From an uncultured Lachnospiraceae bacterium (GTDB lineage Bacteria > Bacillota > Clostridia > Lachnospirales > Lachnospiraceae): 64,000 nt of DNA. Positions within the stretch are counted from its first letter, which is position 1, and the number at the start of each line of letters is the position of its first letter. A program made the position numbers and the translations under genes. The notes below the pieces were generated by a model that worked only from the letters and a program-made list of their open reading frames with translations, was not told where the DNA came from and did no database searches. Positions 50,977 through 59,777 of the stretch are shown here, piece by piece. Where the stretch lies: NCBI GenBank assembly GCA_947628705.1, contig CANRAZ010000001.1, positions 26,309-90,308 on the forward strand, given 5' to 3'.

Positions 50977-52221
50977 CTAATACGTCAGTATGCTTCCCAT
51001 CTCACCTGAATGACCGTCCTGATAAAAGATGCCAAGACTTACCGTAATCACTTTTCCGGTTTCTTTATCTACAATAAACAGAGCATTTTCATTCATTTCA
51101 TCTACTATGTCAGAGTTGTCCGCTATAAACAAATATCTGATGGATTCACATGATACAAAGTCGAATTCATGAACCCACTGTTCCTCAACCTTGTATTCAG
51201 TACCGTTTTTATAACTTAAGGACAAATCAAGCTCCTGAGAACCGTTTCCGTCCAAATCGCACATATATAATCCGCCGCAATCGCCCTTCTTTTCTTCCGC
51301 CGTTATTCCGATCTCACTCTCCTCCTCTTTTTCACCGTAATCGGCATAAATCATATAGAAGATGCGACTGTCACTCACGTAAAACTGTGCGATTTCATCC
51401 TCAAGCAGTATTTCCGCCTCTCCGGCGCCATCCGCGCTCATACGGTATAAATGTGAATCTTTGATAAAATATACATAATTGCCCGCACACATCAGGCTAT
51501 ATGCTTTGTCAGCAAGCTTCTGTGATTCTCCATTCGACATATCGTAACGAATCATTTCATAATCGCTGTTTATGACAAAAACATCCTCCCCTAACAGATC
51601 CATATACATAATGCCGCTCTCAAAATCTATCGGCTCTGTCGTTTCCATGGTATCCAGTGAAAGCATACGGATCCAATATGTTCCGCTCAAAACGGCTTTA
51701 TCACCTTTTATTGACACGCCCATTGCTGTTTTATTATCAGGTTCATACTTTTCATTGTACTCATTAAAGTAGGTGTTTTCGTAAATTTTTTTTCGTTTTC
51801 CTCCGTTTTCAGTGTAATACAGGCTTCCGTCCGAATATGAAGATTCATAACAGCCATCCGCTGTCCAAATTTCATCCAGTCCTCTCTTCAAATATCTGCA
51901 GTCCGGCGAATCTAAACCGTGCGTACAGCCCGGAATATCACAGTACTCTCCGATATATCCCGTGTTAAAATCCAACTTAAATCCAACACTTATATCGATG
52001 CAGAAAAAACAATCTTTGTTATATCCGCAGGTATAGTTTATATTTGAAATGTTCCTTTGAAATGAATCCATAGTATCAAAGCCGTCAAGACAGAGCAGTT
52101 GTTCTCCCAGCTCAAGCTCATCAGCATCAACATAATAATCATCGTCCATACTGTTTTTTTTACCGCAAGCATTAAAAAGCAACACGATAAAGACAAGCAG
52201 AAAAAGTGTTGGTTTTCTCAT
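50977..52221 (-). CDS. putative lipoprotein with beta-propeller-like repeats
   Basis: A 414-residue protein with a lipobox signal, FIVLLFNAC. The body has repeated short beta units such as YSLMCAGNYVYFIKDSHLYRMSADG and LYMCDLDGNGSQELDLS, resembling DUF5050/TolB-like propeller blades, and a cysteine-rich part near residues 75-110 (CGYNKDCFFC...CDIPGC). First gene of the three-gene operon, preceded by a consensus promoter and a long leader. Ligand unknown. Confidence 0.8.
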   Translation of the reverse strand: MRKPTLFLLVFIVLLFNACGKKNSMDDDYYVDADELELGEQLLCLDGFDTMDSFQRNISNINYTCGYNKDCFFCIDISVGFKLDFNTGYIGEYCDIPGCTHGLDSPDCRYLKRGLDEIWTADGCYESSYSDGSLYYTENGGKRKKIYENTYFNEYNEKYEPDNKTAMGVSIKGDKAVLSGTYWIRMLSLDTMETTEPIDFESGIMYMDLLGEDVFVINSDYEMIRYDMSNGESQKLADKAYSLMCAGNYVYFIKDSHLYRMSADGAGEAEILLEDEIAQFYVSDSRIFYMIYADYGEKEEESEIGITAEEKKGDCGGLYMCDLDGNGSQELDLSLSYKNGTEYKVEEQWVHEFDFVSCESIRYLFIADNSDIVDEMNENALFIVDKETGKVITVSLGIFYQDGHSGEMGSILTY

Positions 52222-52446
52222 ATAAAATATAACCTCCGATTATAAACGCCACGAAACGTCAGAATTTTTCTGTTAGTTTATAGTGTTATGTTCGGCATGC
52301 TGTTGAAAAGATCCACATATTTACGAATTGTTCGCAGCTATACCAGCGCACCTTGAAACTTGTAATTTTTAACAGTGCATGACAGCATACTTACCGGCAT
52401 TACGTACATTTCAAATGCCTTTTTACGCTAAGTCTTTGATAAATTT
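52222..52446 (-). promoter_or_regulatory. long 5' leader of the lipoprotein operon
   Basis: About 215 bases separate the promoter from the first start codon. I find no T-tract terminator and no recognised riboswitch. A 23-codon frame starting MYVMPVSML lies in the leader near 52405 without a clear Shine-Dalgarno; it is too weak to call. Confidence 0.4.
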
Positions 52447-52475
52447 ATTATAAAGGCAAAAATATATCTTGTCAA
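52447..52475 (-). promoter_or_regulatory. perfect consensus sigma-A promoter of the lipoprotein/permease operon
   Basis: Minus-strand TTGACA (52470-52475), 17-base spacer, TATAAT (52447-52452): both hexamers and spacing match consensus exactly. Confidence 0.85.
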
Positions 52476-52596
52476 TATACAATTATCATTTTAAACAGTA
52501 TCGAACATTACCGGCAAATATTTTACCCAAGCGGCACAAGTCCAAGCGGTCTTGCGACTCACGCTTACAGACTCGCAGCCTTTCCGTGCACACGTC
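52476..52596. other. intergenic remainder without visible feature
   Basis: Between the consensus promoter and the ispH-S1 terminator I see no gene, RNA or repeat. Confidence 0.4.
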
Positions 52597-52633
52597 AAAA
52601 CAGGCACAGCCGTAATTCCCGACCGTGCCTGTT
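52597..52633 (-). terminator. terminator of the ispH-S1 operon
   Basis: AACAGGCAC/GTGCCTGTT (52599-52633) is a 9-bp stem with a 17-base loop, followed on the minus strand by TTG and then non-T sequence. It lies 46 bases past the stop. Confidence 0.65.
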
Positions 52634-52679
52634 TAATAACATAATATGTAGTTTTAAAACGTCAAAATTCAGTTCAAAC

Positions 52680-54758
52680 TTATTCCGCAGCTTCCTCGGA
52701 CGCTGCTTCCTCTGTTTCAGCAGCGGCTTCTTCAACAGATTCTTCCGCCGGTTCGGCTGCCTCTGCTTCCTCAACAGTCTCCTCTGCCGGTTCAGCTGCC
52801 TCTGCTTTCTCAACAGTCTCAGCCTCGTCAGTGTCTTCCTCCGGCTCGTCCTTTGCAAGCGCCTTCATGCTAAGGCTGATTTTCTGCTCGTCCTCCTTGA
52901 AGTCAATAATCTTAGCTTCAATAATCTGTCCGATTGAAAGAACATCGCTTGGCTTCTCAACTCTCTTTCTCGAAATCTGAGAAACATGGAGCAGTGCGTC
53001 AACTCCGTCTGCAAGCTCGACAAATGCGCCGAATGTCGTCATTCTTGCTACCCGTCCGGTAACTACTGTTCCAACCGCATACTTGGTCTGAGCGTCCGCC
53101 CAAGGGTCTTCGTCTTCAAACTTTTTGCTCAGCGCTATCTTGTCGCCCTTGATATCCTTAACGAAAACTCTTACCTTGTCTCCGACTTTGAAGGATTTCT
53201 TCGGGTTCTCGGCTCTGCCCCAGCTGATTTCCGAAACGTGAAGAAGTCCGTCGATATCGCCGAGGTCGACAAAAACGCCAAAATCCGTTATGTTCTTAAC
53301 GGTTCCCTCAAAAATATCGCCCTCTTTGATCGAGGCAAGAACAGCCGCCTGCTTTTCTGCTTTCTGTGCGGCAACGACCTGCTTTCTGTCTCCGATGATC
53401 CTTCTTTTCTTCGGGTTGTACTCTATAAGGACAAGCTCGACCTCCGTGTTCTTATATTTTTCCAAATCCTTTTCATAAACATCTGAAACAAGGCTTGCAG
53501 GAATAAACACCCTTGTGTCCTCGACCTGCACCGTAAGTCCTCCCTTTACGACATCGGTGACCTTGCCTGAAACTATTGTTCCGTTCTCCGCCGCCTCCTG
53601 AAGCTTAGGATTTACCCTTTCTCCAAAAACCTTGCGCGCGCTTAATACAACCTGTCCGTCTCCGTCGTTTACCTTTATGATTTTAGCGGTCATCTTGTCG
53701 CCCGGCTTAACAACAGTCGTAAGGTCAAGAGACGAATCTCTTGTATACTCGTTCCTGCTGACTATGCCGTCGGCCTTATAACCGATGTTAAGAACTATTT
53801 CATCTTCTTTTACGTCAATTACAGTTCCCTCGACTACCTCTCCATTGTGTATTGATTTTAATGATTCCTCCAACATCTGTTCAAAGTTCATGTCTTCCAT
53901 GGCTCTATGAACCTCCTCAATAATATTGTGTGGCGTTGAAGCACCTGCTGTAATACCTACGCTCTGAAATTCCGAGAACAATCCCAAATCCAAATCATTC
54001 ACATCTTCTATGTAGTATGTAGACTTACAGTAACCGGCTGATATTTCAAAAAGCTTGCCGGTATTAGAACTGTTGCGGCTGCCGATTATAAGCATCGCAT
54101 CGCTATTCTCTGCCAGCTCCCGTGCTTCCGTCTGTCTCTCTTCAGTCGCATTGCAGATAGTATTAACCACACTAGCATTTCTACTATAACCTTTTTTTTC
54201 AATAATTGCAACAAAATCTTCAAATTTTTTGTAGTTAAATGTCGTCTGTGCTACCATACAAAGCTTATTTATGTTGGAAAAATCTATTTTTTCAATTTCT
54301 TCGACGGATTTTACAACATATGCTTCTCCCCTGCACCAGCCGACGATTCCCTTTACCTCAGGATGTCCTGCGTCCCCTGCAATAATTATCCTGCTTCCGT
54401 TTTCGGATTCCCTGCTTACGGTTCTATGTATTTTTTTGACGAAAGGACAGGTTGCGTCGTATATCTTCACCTTCCCTTTTGACGAGCTTTCAATTCCCTT
54501 TAAAAAATCCTCCGTTTTTTTATCAATTCCGTGTGAACGGATCACAATGCAGCCCTGTTTTATTTCGGAGGCCTCTTCTATTCCGTTCAGAACCGATACG
54601 CCTGCTTTCTCAAGCTCAGCTACCACCTTTTCATTGTGAATAATAGGCCCCAGCGTAAAAACCTTTTCGCCCGCATCCGCAAGCCTGTTCACCATATCCA
54701 CAGCACGTTTTACTCCAAAGCAAAAGCCTGCTGTTTTTGCAATCCTTACCGTCCTCAT
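52680..54758 (-). CDS. ispH: IspH reductase fused to four S1 RNA-binding domains
   Basis: A 692-residue two-part protein. Residues ~1-290 are HMBPP reductase of the MEP isoprenoid pathway, with [4Fe-4S] cysteines C13 (GFCFGV), C104 (DATCPFV) and C202 (TICNAT), plus H41, H76 and H132. Residues ~300-635 are four S1 repeats of ribosomal-protein-S1 type; the third and fourth (TDFGVFVDLGDIDGLLHVSEISW and TTFGAFVELADG...LLHVSQIS) are canonical. The tail is an AEPAEE(T/S)VEEAE acidic repeat. The fusion is known in Clostridia. Start is ATG at 54758 (MRTVRIAKTAGFCFGV); the ORF-track extension to 54842 is not supported. Follows cmk. Confidence 0.95.
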   Translation of the reverse strand: MRTVRIAKTAGFCFGVKRAVDMVNRLADAGEKVFTLGPIIHNEKVVAELEKAGVSVLNGIEEASEIKQGCIVIRSHGIDKKTEDFLKGIESSSKGKVKIYDATCPFVKKIHRTVSRESENGSRIIIAGDAGHPEVKGIVGWCRGEAYVVKSVEEIEKIDFSNINKLCMVAQTTFNYKKFEDFVAIIEKKGYSRNASVVNTICNATEERQTEARELAENSDAMLIIGSRNSSNTGKLFEISAGYCKSTYYIEDVNDLDLGLFSEFQSVGITAGASTPHNIIEEVHRAMEDMNFEQMLEESLKSIHNGEVVEGTVIDVKEDEIVLNIGYKADGIVSRNEYTRDSSLDLTTVVKPGDKMTAKIIKVNDGDGQVVLSARKVFGERVNPKLQEAAENGTIVSGKVTDVVKGGLTVQVEDTRVFIPASLVSDVYEKDLEKYKNTEVELVLIEYNPKKRRIIGDRKQVVAAQKAEKQAAVLASIKEGDIFEGTVKNITDFGVFVDLGDIDGLLHVSEISWGRAENPKKSFKVGDKVRVFVKDIKGDKIALSKKFEDEDPWADAQTKYAVGTVVTGRVARMTTFGAFVELADGVDALLHVSQISRKRVEKPSDVLSIGQIIEAKIIDFKEDEQKISLSMKALAKDEPEEDTDEAETVEKAEAAEPAEETVEEAEAAEPAEESVEEAAAETEEAASEEAAE

Positions 54759-54845
54759 TTTACTTCCCGTTACACATACTGATTTTCCCGCTCCGCCGCA
54801 TTTGCCGCTCAGAGTCCGGACCGACGACCTTCGCACATTCAAATT

Positions 54846-55523
54846 TTACCGTGCGCTGCGCGTCTTATCCCTAAAAAGGCCGATGACCGTTTCAACCACT
54901 TCTTCTATGCTCATATCGGAGCTGTCAATAAACTCCGCGTCTTCCGCCCTTTTAAGAGGAGCGATCTTTCTGTTCATATCCTTTTCGTCACGTTCAATTA
55001 TTTCCTTTTCAATCAGGCTGATATCGGAATCCGTTCCCTTTTGCCTGTACTCCTCATACCTTCGCCTTGCCCTTTCAAAAGCGCTGGCGGTAAGATACAC
55101 TTTCAAGGTGGCGTCGGGCAGCACGCAGGTTCCAATGTCACGCCCATCCATAACAACGTTATGCTCCCGTGCAAGCTGACGCTGAAGTCCGAGAAGCTTC
55201 TCTCTCACGGCAGGATATGCGCTTATGGAACTCGTCATTGCACTGACCTGACCGGTCCTTATAAAAGCGTTTACATTTTCGCCGTTAAGGATTACCTGCT
55301 GTCCGTCGTCATTATAAGCAATGCTTATGTCAATATTTTTAAGAGCAGACTCAATGTCCGACTCATTTTCCGCCGAAATCCCGTTTCTGATGCAATAAAG
55401 AGCCATTGCTCTGTACATTGCACCCGTATCCGCATATATCCAGCCAAGCCTCTTTGCTATCTCCTTTGCAATAGTGCTTTTTCCTGCTCCTGCCGGTCCG
55501 TCAATTGCTATTTGAAAGCTCAT
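54846..55523 (-). CDS. cmk: cytidylate kinase
   Basis: Phosphorylates CMP/dCMP. 225 residues with the P-loop IDGPAGAGKSTIAKEIA, YADTGAMYRA, the CMP-binding GRDIGTCVLPDA and ARRRYEE lid region. It lies upstream of ispH-S1, an order shared with other Clostridia where cmk precedes ispH/rpsA. Confidence 0.97.
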   Translation of the reverse strand: MSFQIAIDGPAGAGKSTIAKEIAKRLGWIYADTGAMYRAMALYCIRNGISAENESDIESALKNIDISIAYNDDGQQVILNGENVNAFIRTGQVSAMTSSISAYPAVREKLLGLQRQLAREHNVVMDGRDIGTCVLPDATLKVYLTASAFERARRRYEEYRQKGTDSDISLIEKEIIERDEKDMNRKIAPLKRAEDAEFIDSSDMSIEEVVETVIGLFRDKTRSAR

Positions 55524-55549
55524 TTTTATTCTCCTTCTGCGTTATTAGT

Positions 55550-56833
55550 TCACCTTGCTGACACTGCCATGGCTGCCGCCGCTGCGGTAGACCACGCTAT
55601 CTGGAGGTTATATCCGCCTGTCAGCGCATCCAAATCAAGTACCTCACCGATAAAAAATACTCCCTCACAAAGTCTTGATTCCATGGTTGCAGGATTTATT
55701 TCCTTAACCTCTATTCCTCCCTTGGTTACTACTGCTTCATTGTAACCTCCCAGTCCGGTTATGTGCATATCAAAGCCTTTTAGGACTTGGATTATCCTCT
55801 GCCTTTCCTCTTTTGTTACAAAAACCGCTTTTTTTGTGCCGTCTATCGCCGCTTTGTAAAGGAACGCAGGAACCATTGCGGCAGGAAGCATTCTTCGAAT
55901 AACAGATTTCAACTGTTTATTCGGGTCCTCCTTAATTTCTCTCAGAAGCCTGCTTTCAAGCTCGCCGCCGTCTACGGCAGGCTTTAAATCAAGCTTCAGC
56001 AGCGCTCCCTCGCAGGCAATACCTGCTTTAGCGGTACATGACAGTATCAAAGGGCCGCTGACTCCGGTATGGGTAAAGAGCATTTCACCAAAACCCGTAT
56101 AGAGTTCCTGTCCGTTTCTGCTTACTTCAACTCTTACGTTCTTTAATGTCAGACCTGCCATTTCTGCGCAAAACGGTTCTTCGATTCGAACTGAAACGAG
56201 AGAAGGAAAGCACTTTGTAACCTTGTGTCCCAAGGCTCTTGCTAAACCGTACCCGTCGCCGGTTGAGCCTGTGGACGGATAGGACAGTCCGCCTGTAGCG
56301 ACTGCAAGGCAGTCGCACGGAATGATCCCGCCGTTATCCAGCTTCACTCCGACAGCCCTTCTTTCGGGAGCCTTGCGCTTAACAGCCGCCCCGCTATCCC
56401 GTTTTTCATTTTCAATTTGCTCCGTTAATATCTCCGTTGCCCTTACGCCGTAAATAAACTTCACATTGAATTTTGCACACGTCTTTTCAAGACACCTGAT
56501 GATATCGCTTGCTTTGTCCGATTCCGGGAATACCCTCATTCCCCTTTCGACCTTCAGCTTTACGCCGCGGCTCTCAAAAAAGTCCATTACATCGTAGTTG
56601 CCAAACGAATTAAAAGAGCTGTACAAAAAACGTCCGTTGGTAACAATACTCTCCATTATACTGTCCCTGTCGCCGGCATTTGTAAGATTGCATCTGCCCT
56701 TTCCCGTTATGTACAGCTTTTTCCCTGCTTTTTCATTTTTCTCAACTACAGTAACACTGCAGCCGCGCTCAGAAGCAAGCGCCGCCATCATAAGACCTGA
56801 CGCGCCTGCTCCGATAATAACAACATTGCTCAT
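55550..56833 (-). CDS. HI0933-family NAD(P)/FAD-dependent oxidoreductase
   Basis: A 427-residue flavoprotein of the HI0933/YtfP-like family. FAD-binding NVVIIGAGASGLMMAALASERG at the N-terminus, YITGKGRCNLTN, CLAVATGGLSYPSTGSTGDGYGLA, GLTLKNV, and the C-terminal EVLDLDALTGGYNLQIAWSTA are all typical. The reaction is not established for the family. Start is ATG at 56833; 36 extra residues in the ORF-track frame overlap pgsA and lack family similarity. It lies 10 bases after pgsA. Confidence 0.93.
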   Translation of the reverse strand: MSNVVIIGAGASGLMMAALASERGCSVTVVEKNEKAGKKLYITGKGRCNLTNAGDRDSIMESIVTNGRFLYSSFNSFGNYDVMDFFESRGVKLKVERGMRVFPESDKASDIIRCLEKTCAKFNVKFIYGVRATEILTEQIENEKRDSGAAVKRKAPERRAVGVKLDNGGIIPCDCLAVATGGLSYPSTGSTGDGYGLARALGHKVTKCFPSLVSVRIEEPFCAEMAGLTLKNVRVEVSRNGQELYTGFGEMLFTHTGVSGPLILSCTAKAGIACEGALLKLDLKPAVDGGELESRLLREIKEDPNKQLKSVIRRMLPAAMVPAFLYKAAIDGTKKAVFVTKEERQRIIQVLKGFDMHITGLGGYNEAVVTKGGIEVKEINPATMESRLCEGVFFIGEVLDLDALTGGYNLQIAWSTAAAAAMAVSAR

Positions 56834-56843
56834 AAGGAACCGC

Positions 56844-57407
56844 CTATTTTTTCTCCTGAAGCACCTGTCTGTTCTTGTAAATATAATCCGCCAGAGACAC
56901 CACGGTAAGAACCAGTGCGATCCACATAAAAATAACTCCAAGAGCGTCTATAAACTTAAAGAAAGCTCCGTCATAGGCAGGATTTGCAGTGAACAGAAGG
57001 AATATGCACATCAGCATTTGAGCGGTGGTTTTAAATTTAGCTATGTAACTCGCTGCGATTACCACGCCGTTATCAGCGGCAACAAGCCTGAATCCGCTGA
57101 TTATGAACTCTCTCGCCATTATGACGGCAACTACTATGCTTGGTATTTTTCCGAGCTCAATAAGAAGTATCATCGCCGTGCAGACCAAAACCTTGTCGGC
57201 AAGCGGGTCCATAAACTTTCCCAGATTTGTAACCAGCTTATATTTTCTGGCAATATACCCGTCAAGAAAATCCGTAATACATGCAATCACGAATACCGCA
57301 AGCGCGATAAAATTGTTGAAAGGAATACTGTCAACCATCAGCAGAATTACGAAAACCGGAATAAGAGCCACCCTAAAAACCGTAATCTTATTTGGCAAAT
57401 TCATCAT
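56844..57407 (-). CDS. pgsA: CDP-diacylglycerol--glycerol-3-phosphate 3-phosphatidyltransferase
   Basis: Makes phosphatidylglycerophosphate, first step to phosphatidylglycerol. A 187-residue protein with five or six membrane helices. CDP-alcohol phosphotransferase signature D-x2-DG-x2-AR-x8-G-x3-D-x3-D is seen as DFLDGYIARKYKLVTNLGKF followed by MDPLADK. It overlaps the 3' end of rimO by 20 bases, suggesting translational coupling. Confidence 0.96.
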   Translation of the reverse strand: MMNLPNKITVFRVALIPVFVILLMVDSIPFNNFIALAVFVIACITDFLDGYIARKYKLVTNLGKFMDPLADKVLVCTAMILLIELGKIPSIVVAVIMAREFIISGFRLVAADNGVVIAASYIAKFKTTAQMLMCIFLLFTANPAYDGAFFKFIDALGVIFMWIALVLTVVSLADYIYKNRQVLQEKK

Positions 57408-58725
57408 CTGTCACCTCCCCTATCAAATCATATTTTTCAGAACCTGTAATTTTCACATCGACGATGCTTCCGGATAAAAGATTCTCATCGCAGAACACGA
57501 ACACCGAACCGTCAATATCAGGAGCGTCCATGTAGGTTCTGCCAATATATATGTTTTCGTCAGGAATAAATCCTTCAATAATTACCTTGACCGTCCTGCC
57601 CTCCATCGCCCTTGCATTCTCAAAGGCCATTTTGCCGGCAATTTTCATTATACGGTTCCTGCGTTTCGTCTTTTCCCTTGCAGGAACCTGATTTTTCATT
57701 TTCGATGCAGGAGTTCCCTCCTCCTTTGAATATGTAAAAACCCCCAGTCTCGTAAAGTTTACCTTCCTTACAAGCTCCTCAAGCTCTGCGACGTCCTCTT
57801 CCGTCTCGCCCGGAAATCCCGTTATCAGAGATGTGCGGAGAGCCGCATCGGGAATGATTTTTCTTATTTTTTCAATTACCGAGTATATATCGGCCCTGCA
57901 CGTTTTTCTTCCCATCGCTTTAAGAATGCGGTCGCTTGCATGCTGAATCGGAATGTCTAAGTAATGCAGTATCTTATCAGAAGAAGCCACCGTTTCAAGC
58001 AGCTCGTCATAAATCTCCTCCGGATAGCAATACATCAGCCTGATCCATTCAAGACCTTCTATTTCCGTAAGCCTTTTTAAAAGCTCGTGCAGCTTCTTTT
58101 CACCGTAAAGGTCTACGCCGTAAAGAGTTGTTTCCTGTGCGACGACAATCAGCTCTTTTGTTCCGTTTTCGGCAAGATATGAAGCCTCCTCAATAAGCCT
58201 TTCCATCGGTACGGAACGGTATTTTCCTCTGACGGACGGAATCACGCAATAGGTACAGCGCTTATCGCAGCCTTCGGCAATCTTAAGGTATGAAACGTAG
58301 TTCTCTCCCGTTATTATTCTTTTTGAATCCGGCAACGGAAGCCTGTTTATATCCTTTAGATCCATCTCAAAGCCGCTGTCCTCGCCGGCAAGACACTGTA
58401 AAATATCGTCAAATGCAGTCGTCCCGAGAACAGCATCAGCCTCAGGGATCTCCTCGTGAATTTCCTGAGCATAACGCTGAGCAAGGCAGCCTGTGACAAT
58501 CAGCTTCTTAAGCCCTGCGCTCTTTTTAAGCTCTGCAAATTCAAGAATAGTGTTTATGCTTTCTTCCTTAGCGTCATGTATAAAACAGCAGGTGTTGATA
58601 ATAACAGCGTCAGCCTCATTTTCATCGTCAGTCAGAGTATGCCCTCCGTCACGCAGGATTCCCAGCATGTATTCACTGTCAACTCTGTTTTTATCACAGC
58701 CAAGAGAAACCAGAAGAACTCTCAT
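57388..58725 (-). CDS. rimO: ribosomal protein S12 methylthiotransferase RimO
   Basis: Radical SAM enzyme adding a methylthio group to an aspartate of ribosomal protein S12. 445 residues: UPF0004 domain cysteines C10, C46 and C80 for the auxiliary cluster, radical-SAM CDKRCTYC (C153, C157, C160), and a C-terminal TRAM domain. Start is ATG at 58725 (MRVLLVSLGCDKNRVDSE), five bases after GGAGG, not the ORF-track start at 58788. First gene of rimO-pgsA-HI0933-cmk-ispH. Confidence 0.96.
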   Translation of the reverse strand: MRVLLVSLGCDKNRVDSEYMLGILRDGGHTLTDDENEADAVIINTCCFIHDAKEESINTILEFAELKKSAGLKKLIVTGCLAQRYAQEIHEEIPEADAVLGTTAFDDILQCLAGEDSGFEMDLKDINRLPLPDSKRIITGENYVSYLKIAEGCDKRCTYCVIPSVRGKYRSVPMERLIEEASYLAENGTKELIVVAQETTLYGVDLYGEKKLHELLKRLTEIEGLEWIRLMYCYPEEIYDELLETVASSDKILHYLDIPIQHASDRILKAMGRKTCRADIYSVIEKIRKIIPDAALRTSLITGFPGETEEDVAELEELVRKVNFTRLGVFTYSKEEGTPASKMKNQVPAREKTKRRNRIMKIAGKMAFENARAMEGRTVKVIIEGFIPDENIYIGRTYMDAPDIDGSVFVFCDENLLSGSIVDVKITGSEKYDLIGEVTDDEFAK

Positions 58726-58936
58726 TCGCGCCTCCGATGTAAAGCAGTAACGCCGCAGGACAAGCCGCAAGCCCCGACCTGTCCGCACTATAAAGAGTAT
58801 TCTATCATATTAGGAAACTAAAATCCACTCAAAAAAACCATTAATTGCCTTTTAATTTTTTTTAATGAACATTAACATGAATATTGTCATTTTTCATTGG
58901 TTTAGACGTCTCTGCCGATTTCTTGCCGTATTTGCG

Positions 58937-59713
58937 CTATCCGAGATAGTTTTTCATGAATTTCAACGCATTTTTTTCAAGTCTCGACACCTGAGCCTGA
59001 GATATTCCCACTTCCTTGGCGACCTCCATCTGCGTCAGCCCCTGAAAAAATCTCATATTAATAATTGCGTTTTCCCTTTCGTCAAGCTTATCTATTGCCT
59101 CTCTCAATGAAAGATGCTCTACCCAGTTTTCCTCACGGTTTTTCTTATCGGATATCTGGTCCATAATATACAGGGTGTCGCCGCTGTCGGAATAAACAGG
59201 CTCATAAAGCGAAACCGGAGTCTGAATTGCCTCAAGCGCATTCGCTATTTCCAGAGCAGGCATATCCATTTCCTTTGCAAGCTCTTCAATTGTCGGCTCT
59301 CTGTCAGTTTTTCGTTTGATTAATTCAGAAGTATAAATAGCCTTATAGGCAATATCCTTTAAAGAACGGCTGACCCTGATACTGTTATTATCCCTGAGAT
59401 ATCTCCTGACCTCTCCCAGAACCATCGGGACGGCATAAGTCGAAAACTTTACGCCCTGTTCCAAATCAAAGTTATCCATTGCTTTTATAAGCCCGATGCA
59501 GCCTATTTGAAAAAGGTCGTCAACGTTTTCATTGCTGGACTGAAAACGCTGTATCAGACTAAGCACCAGACGCAGATTTCCGACTATGAACTGTTTTCTG
59601 GCGCTTCTGTCTCCCTGTTTTATTTTCCTGAGAAGCTCTTCCTTTTCCTCCTCTGATAAAAGCGGCAGCCTTGCAGTATTCACCCCGCAAATCTCAACCT
59701 TATACAAAGACAT
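58937..59713 (-). CDS. sigG: RNA polymerase sporulation sigma factor SigG
   Basis: Late forespore-specific sigma factor. The protein from ATG 59713 starts MSLYKVEICGVNTARLPLL, matching the Bacillus SigG N-terminus (KVEICGVDTSKLP). Region 2 has NLRLVLSLIQRF and GCIGLIKAMDNFD, KFSTYAVPMVLGEVRRYLRDN; region 4 ends KEVGISQAQVSRLEK. 258 residues, standard length. GGAGGA lies seven bases before this ATG. The ORF-track start at 59839 adds 42 non-family residues that overlap the neighbouring lipoprotein gene. Confidence 0.97.
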   Translation of the reverse strand: MSLYKVEICGVNTARLPLLSEEEKEELLRKIKQGDRSARKQFIVGNLRLVLSLIQRFQSSNENVDDLFQIGCIGLIKAMDNFDLEQGVKFSTYAVPMVLGEVRRYLRDNNSIRVSRSLKDIAYKAIYTSELIKRKTDREPTIEELAKEMDMPALEIANALEAIQTPVSLYEPVYSDSGDTLYIMDQISDKKNREENWVEHLSLREAIDKLDERENAIINMRFFQGLTQMEVAKEVGISQAQVSRLEKNALKFMKNYLG

Positions 59714-59730
59714 AAAAAAATCCTCCGTCA

Positions 59731-59755
59731 GAAAATCTCTAACAAGAGGATTTAC
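59731..59755 (-). other. small inverted repeat in the sigG leader
   Basis: AATC-CTCT/AGAG-ATT with a TGTT loop lies just before the sigG Shine-Dalgarno. A GTATA, which could be a -35 for forespore sigma factors, sits upstream near 59775, but no matching -10 is convincing. Confidence 0.3.
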
Positions 59756-59777
59756 ATTTAATCTTCCGTTTATACCG

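Noticed and set aside
52336-52405. 23-codon leader ORF (MYVMPVSML...)
   Set aside because: No convincing ribosome binding site and no sign of a regulatory leader-peptide composition; left as a note in the leader entry.
56598-57449. 283-residue plus-strand ORF
   Set aside because: Spans the 3' parts of rimO, all pgsA and the HI0933 gene in antisense; these have clear family motifs.
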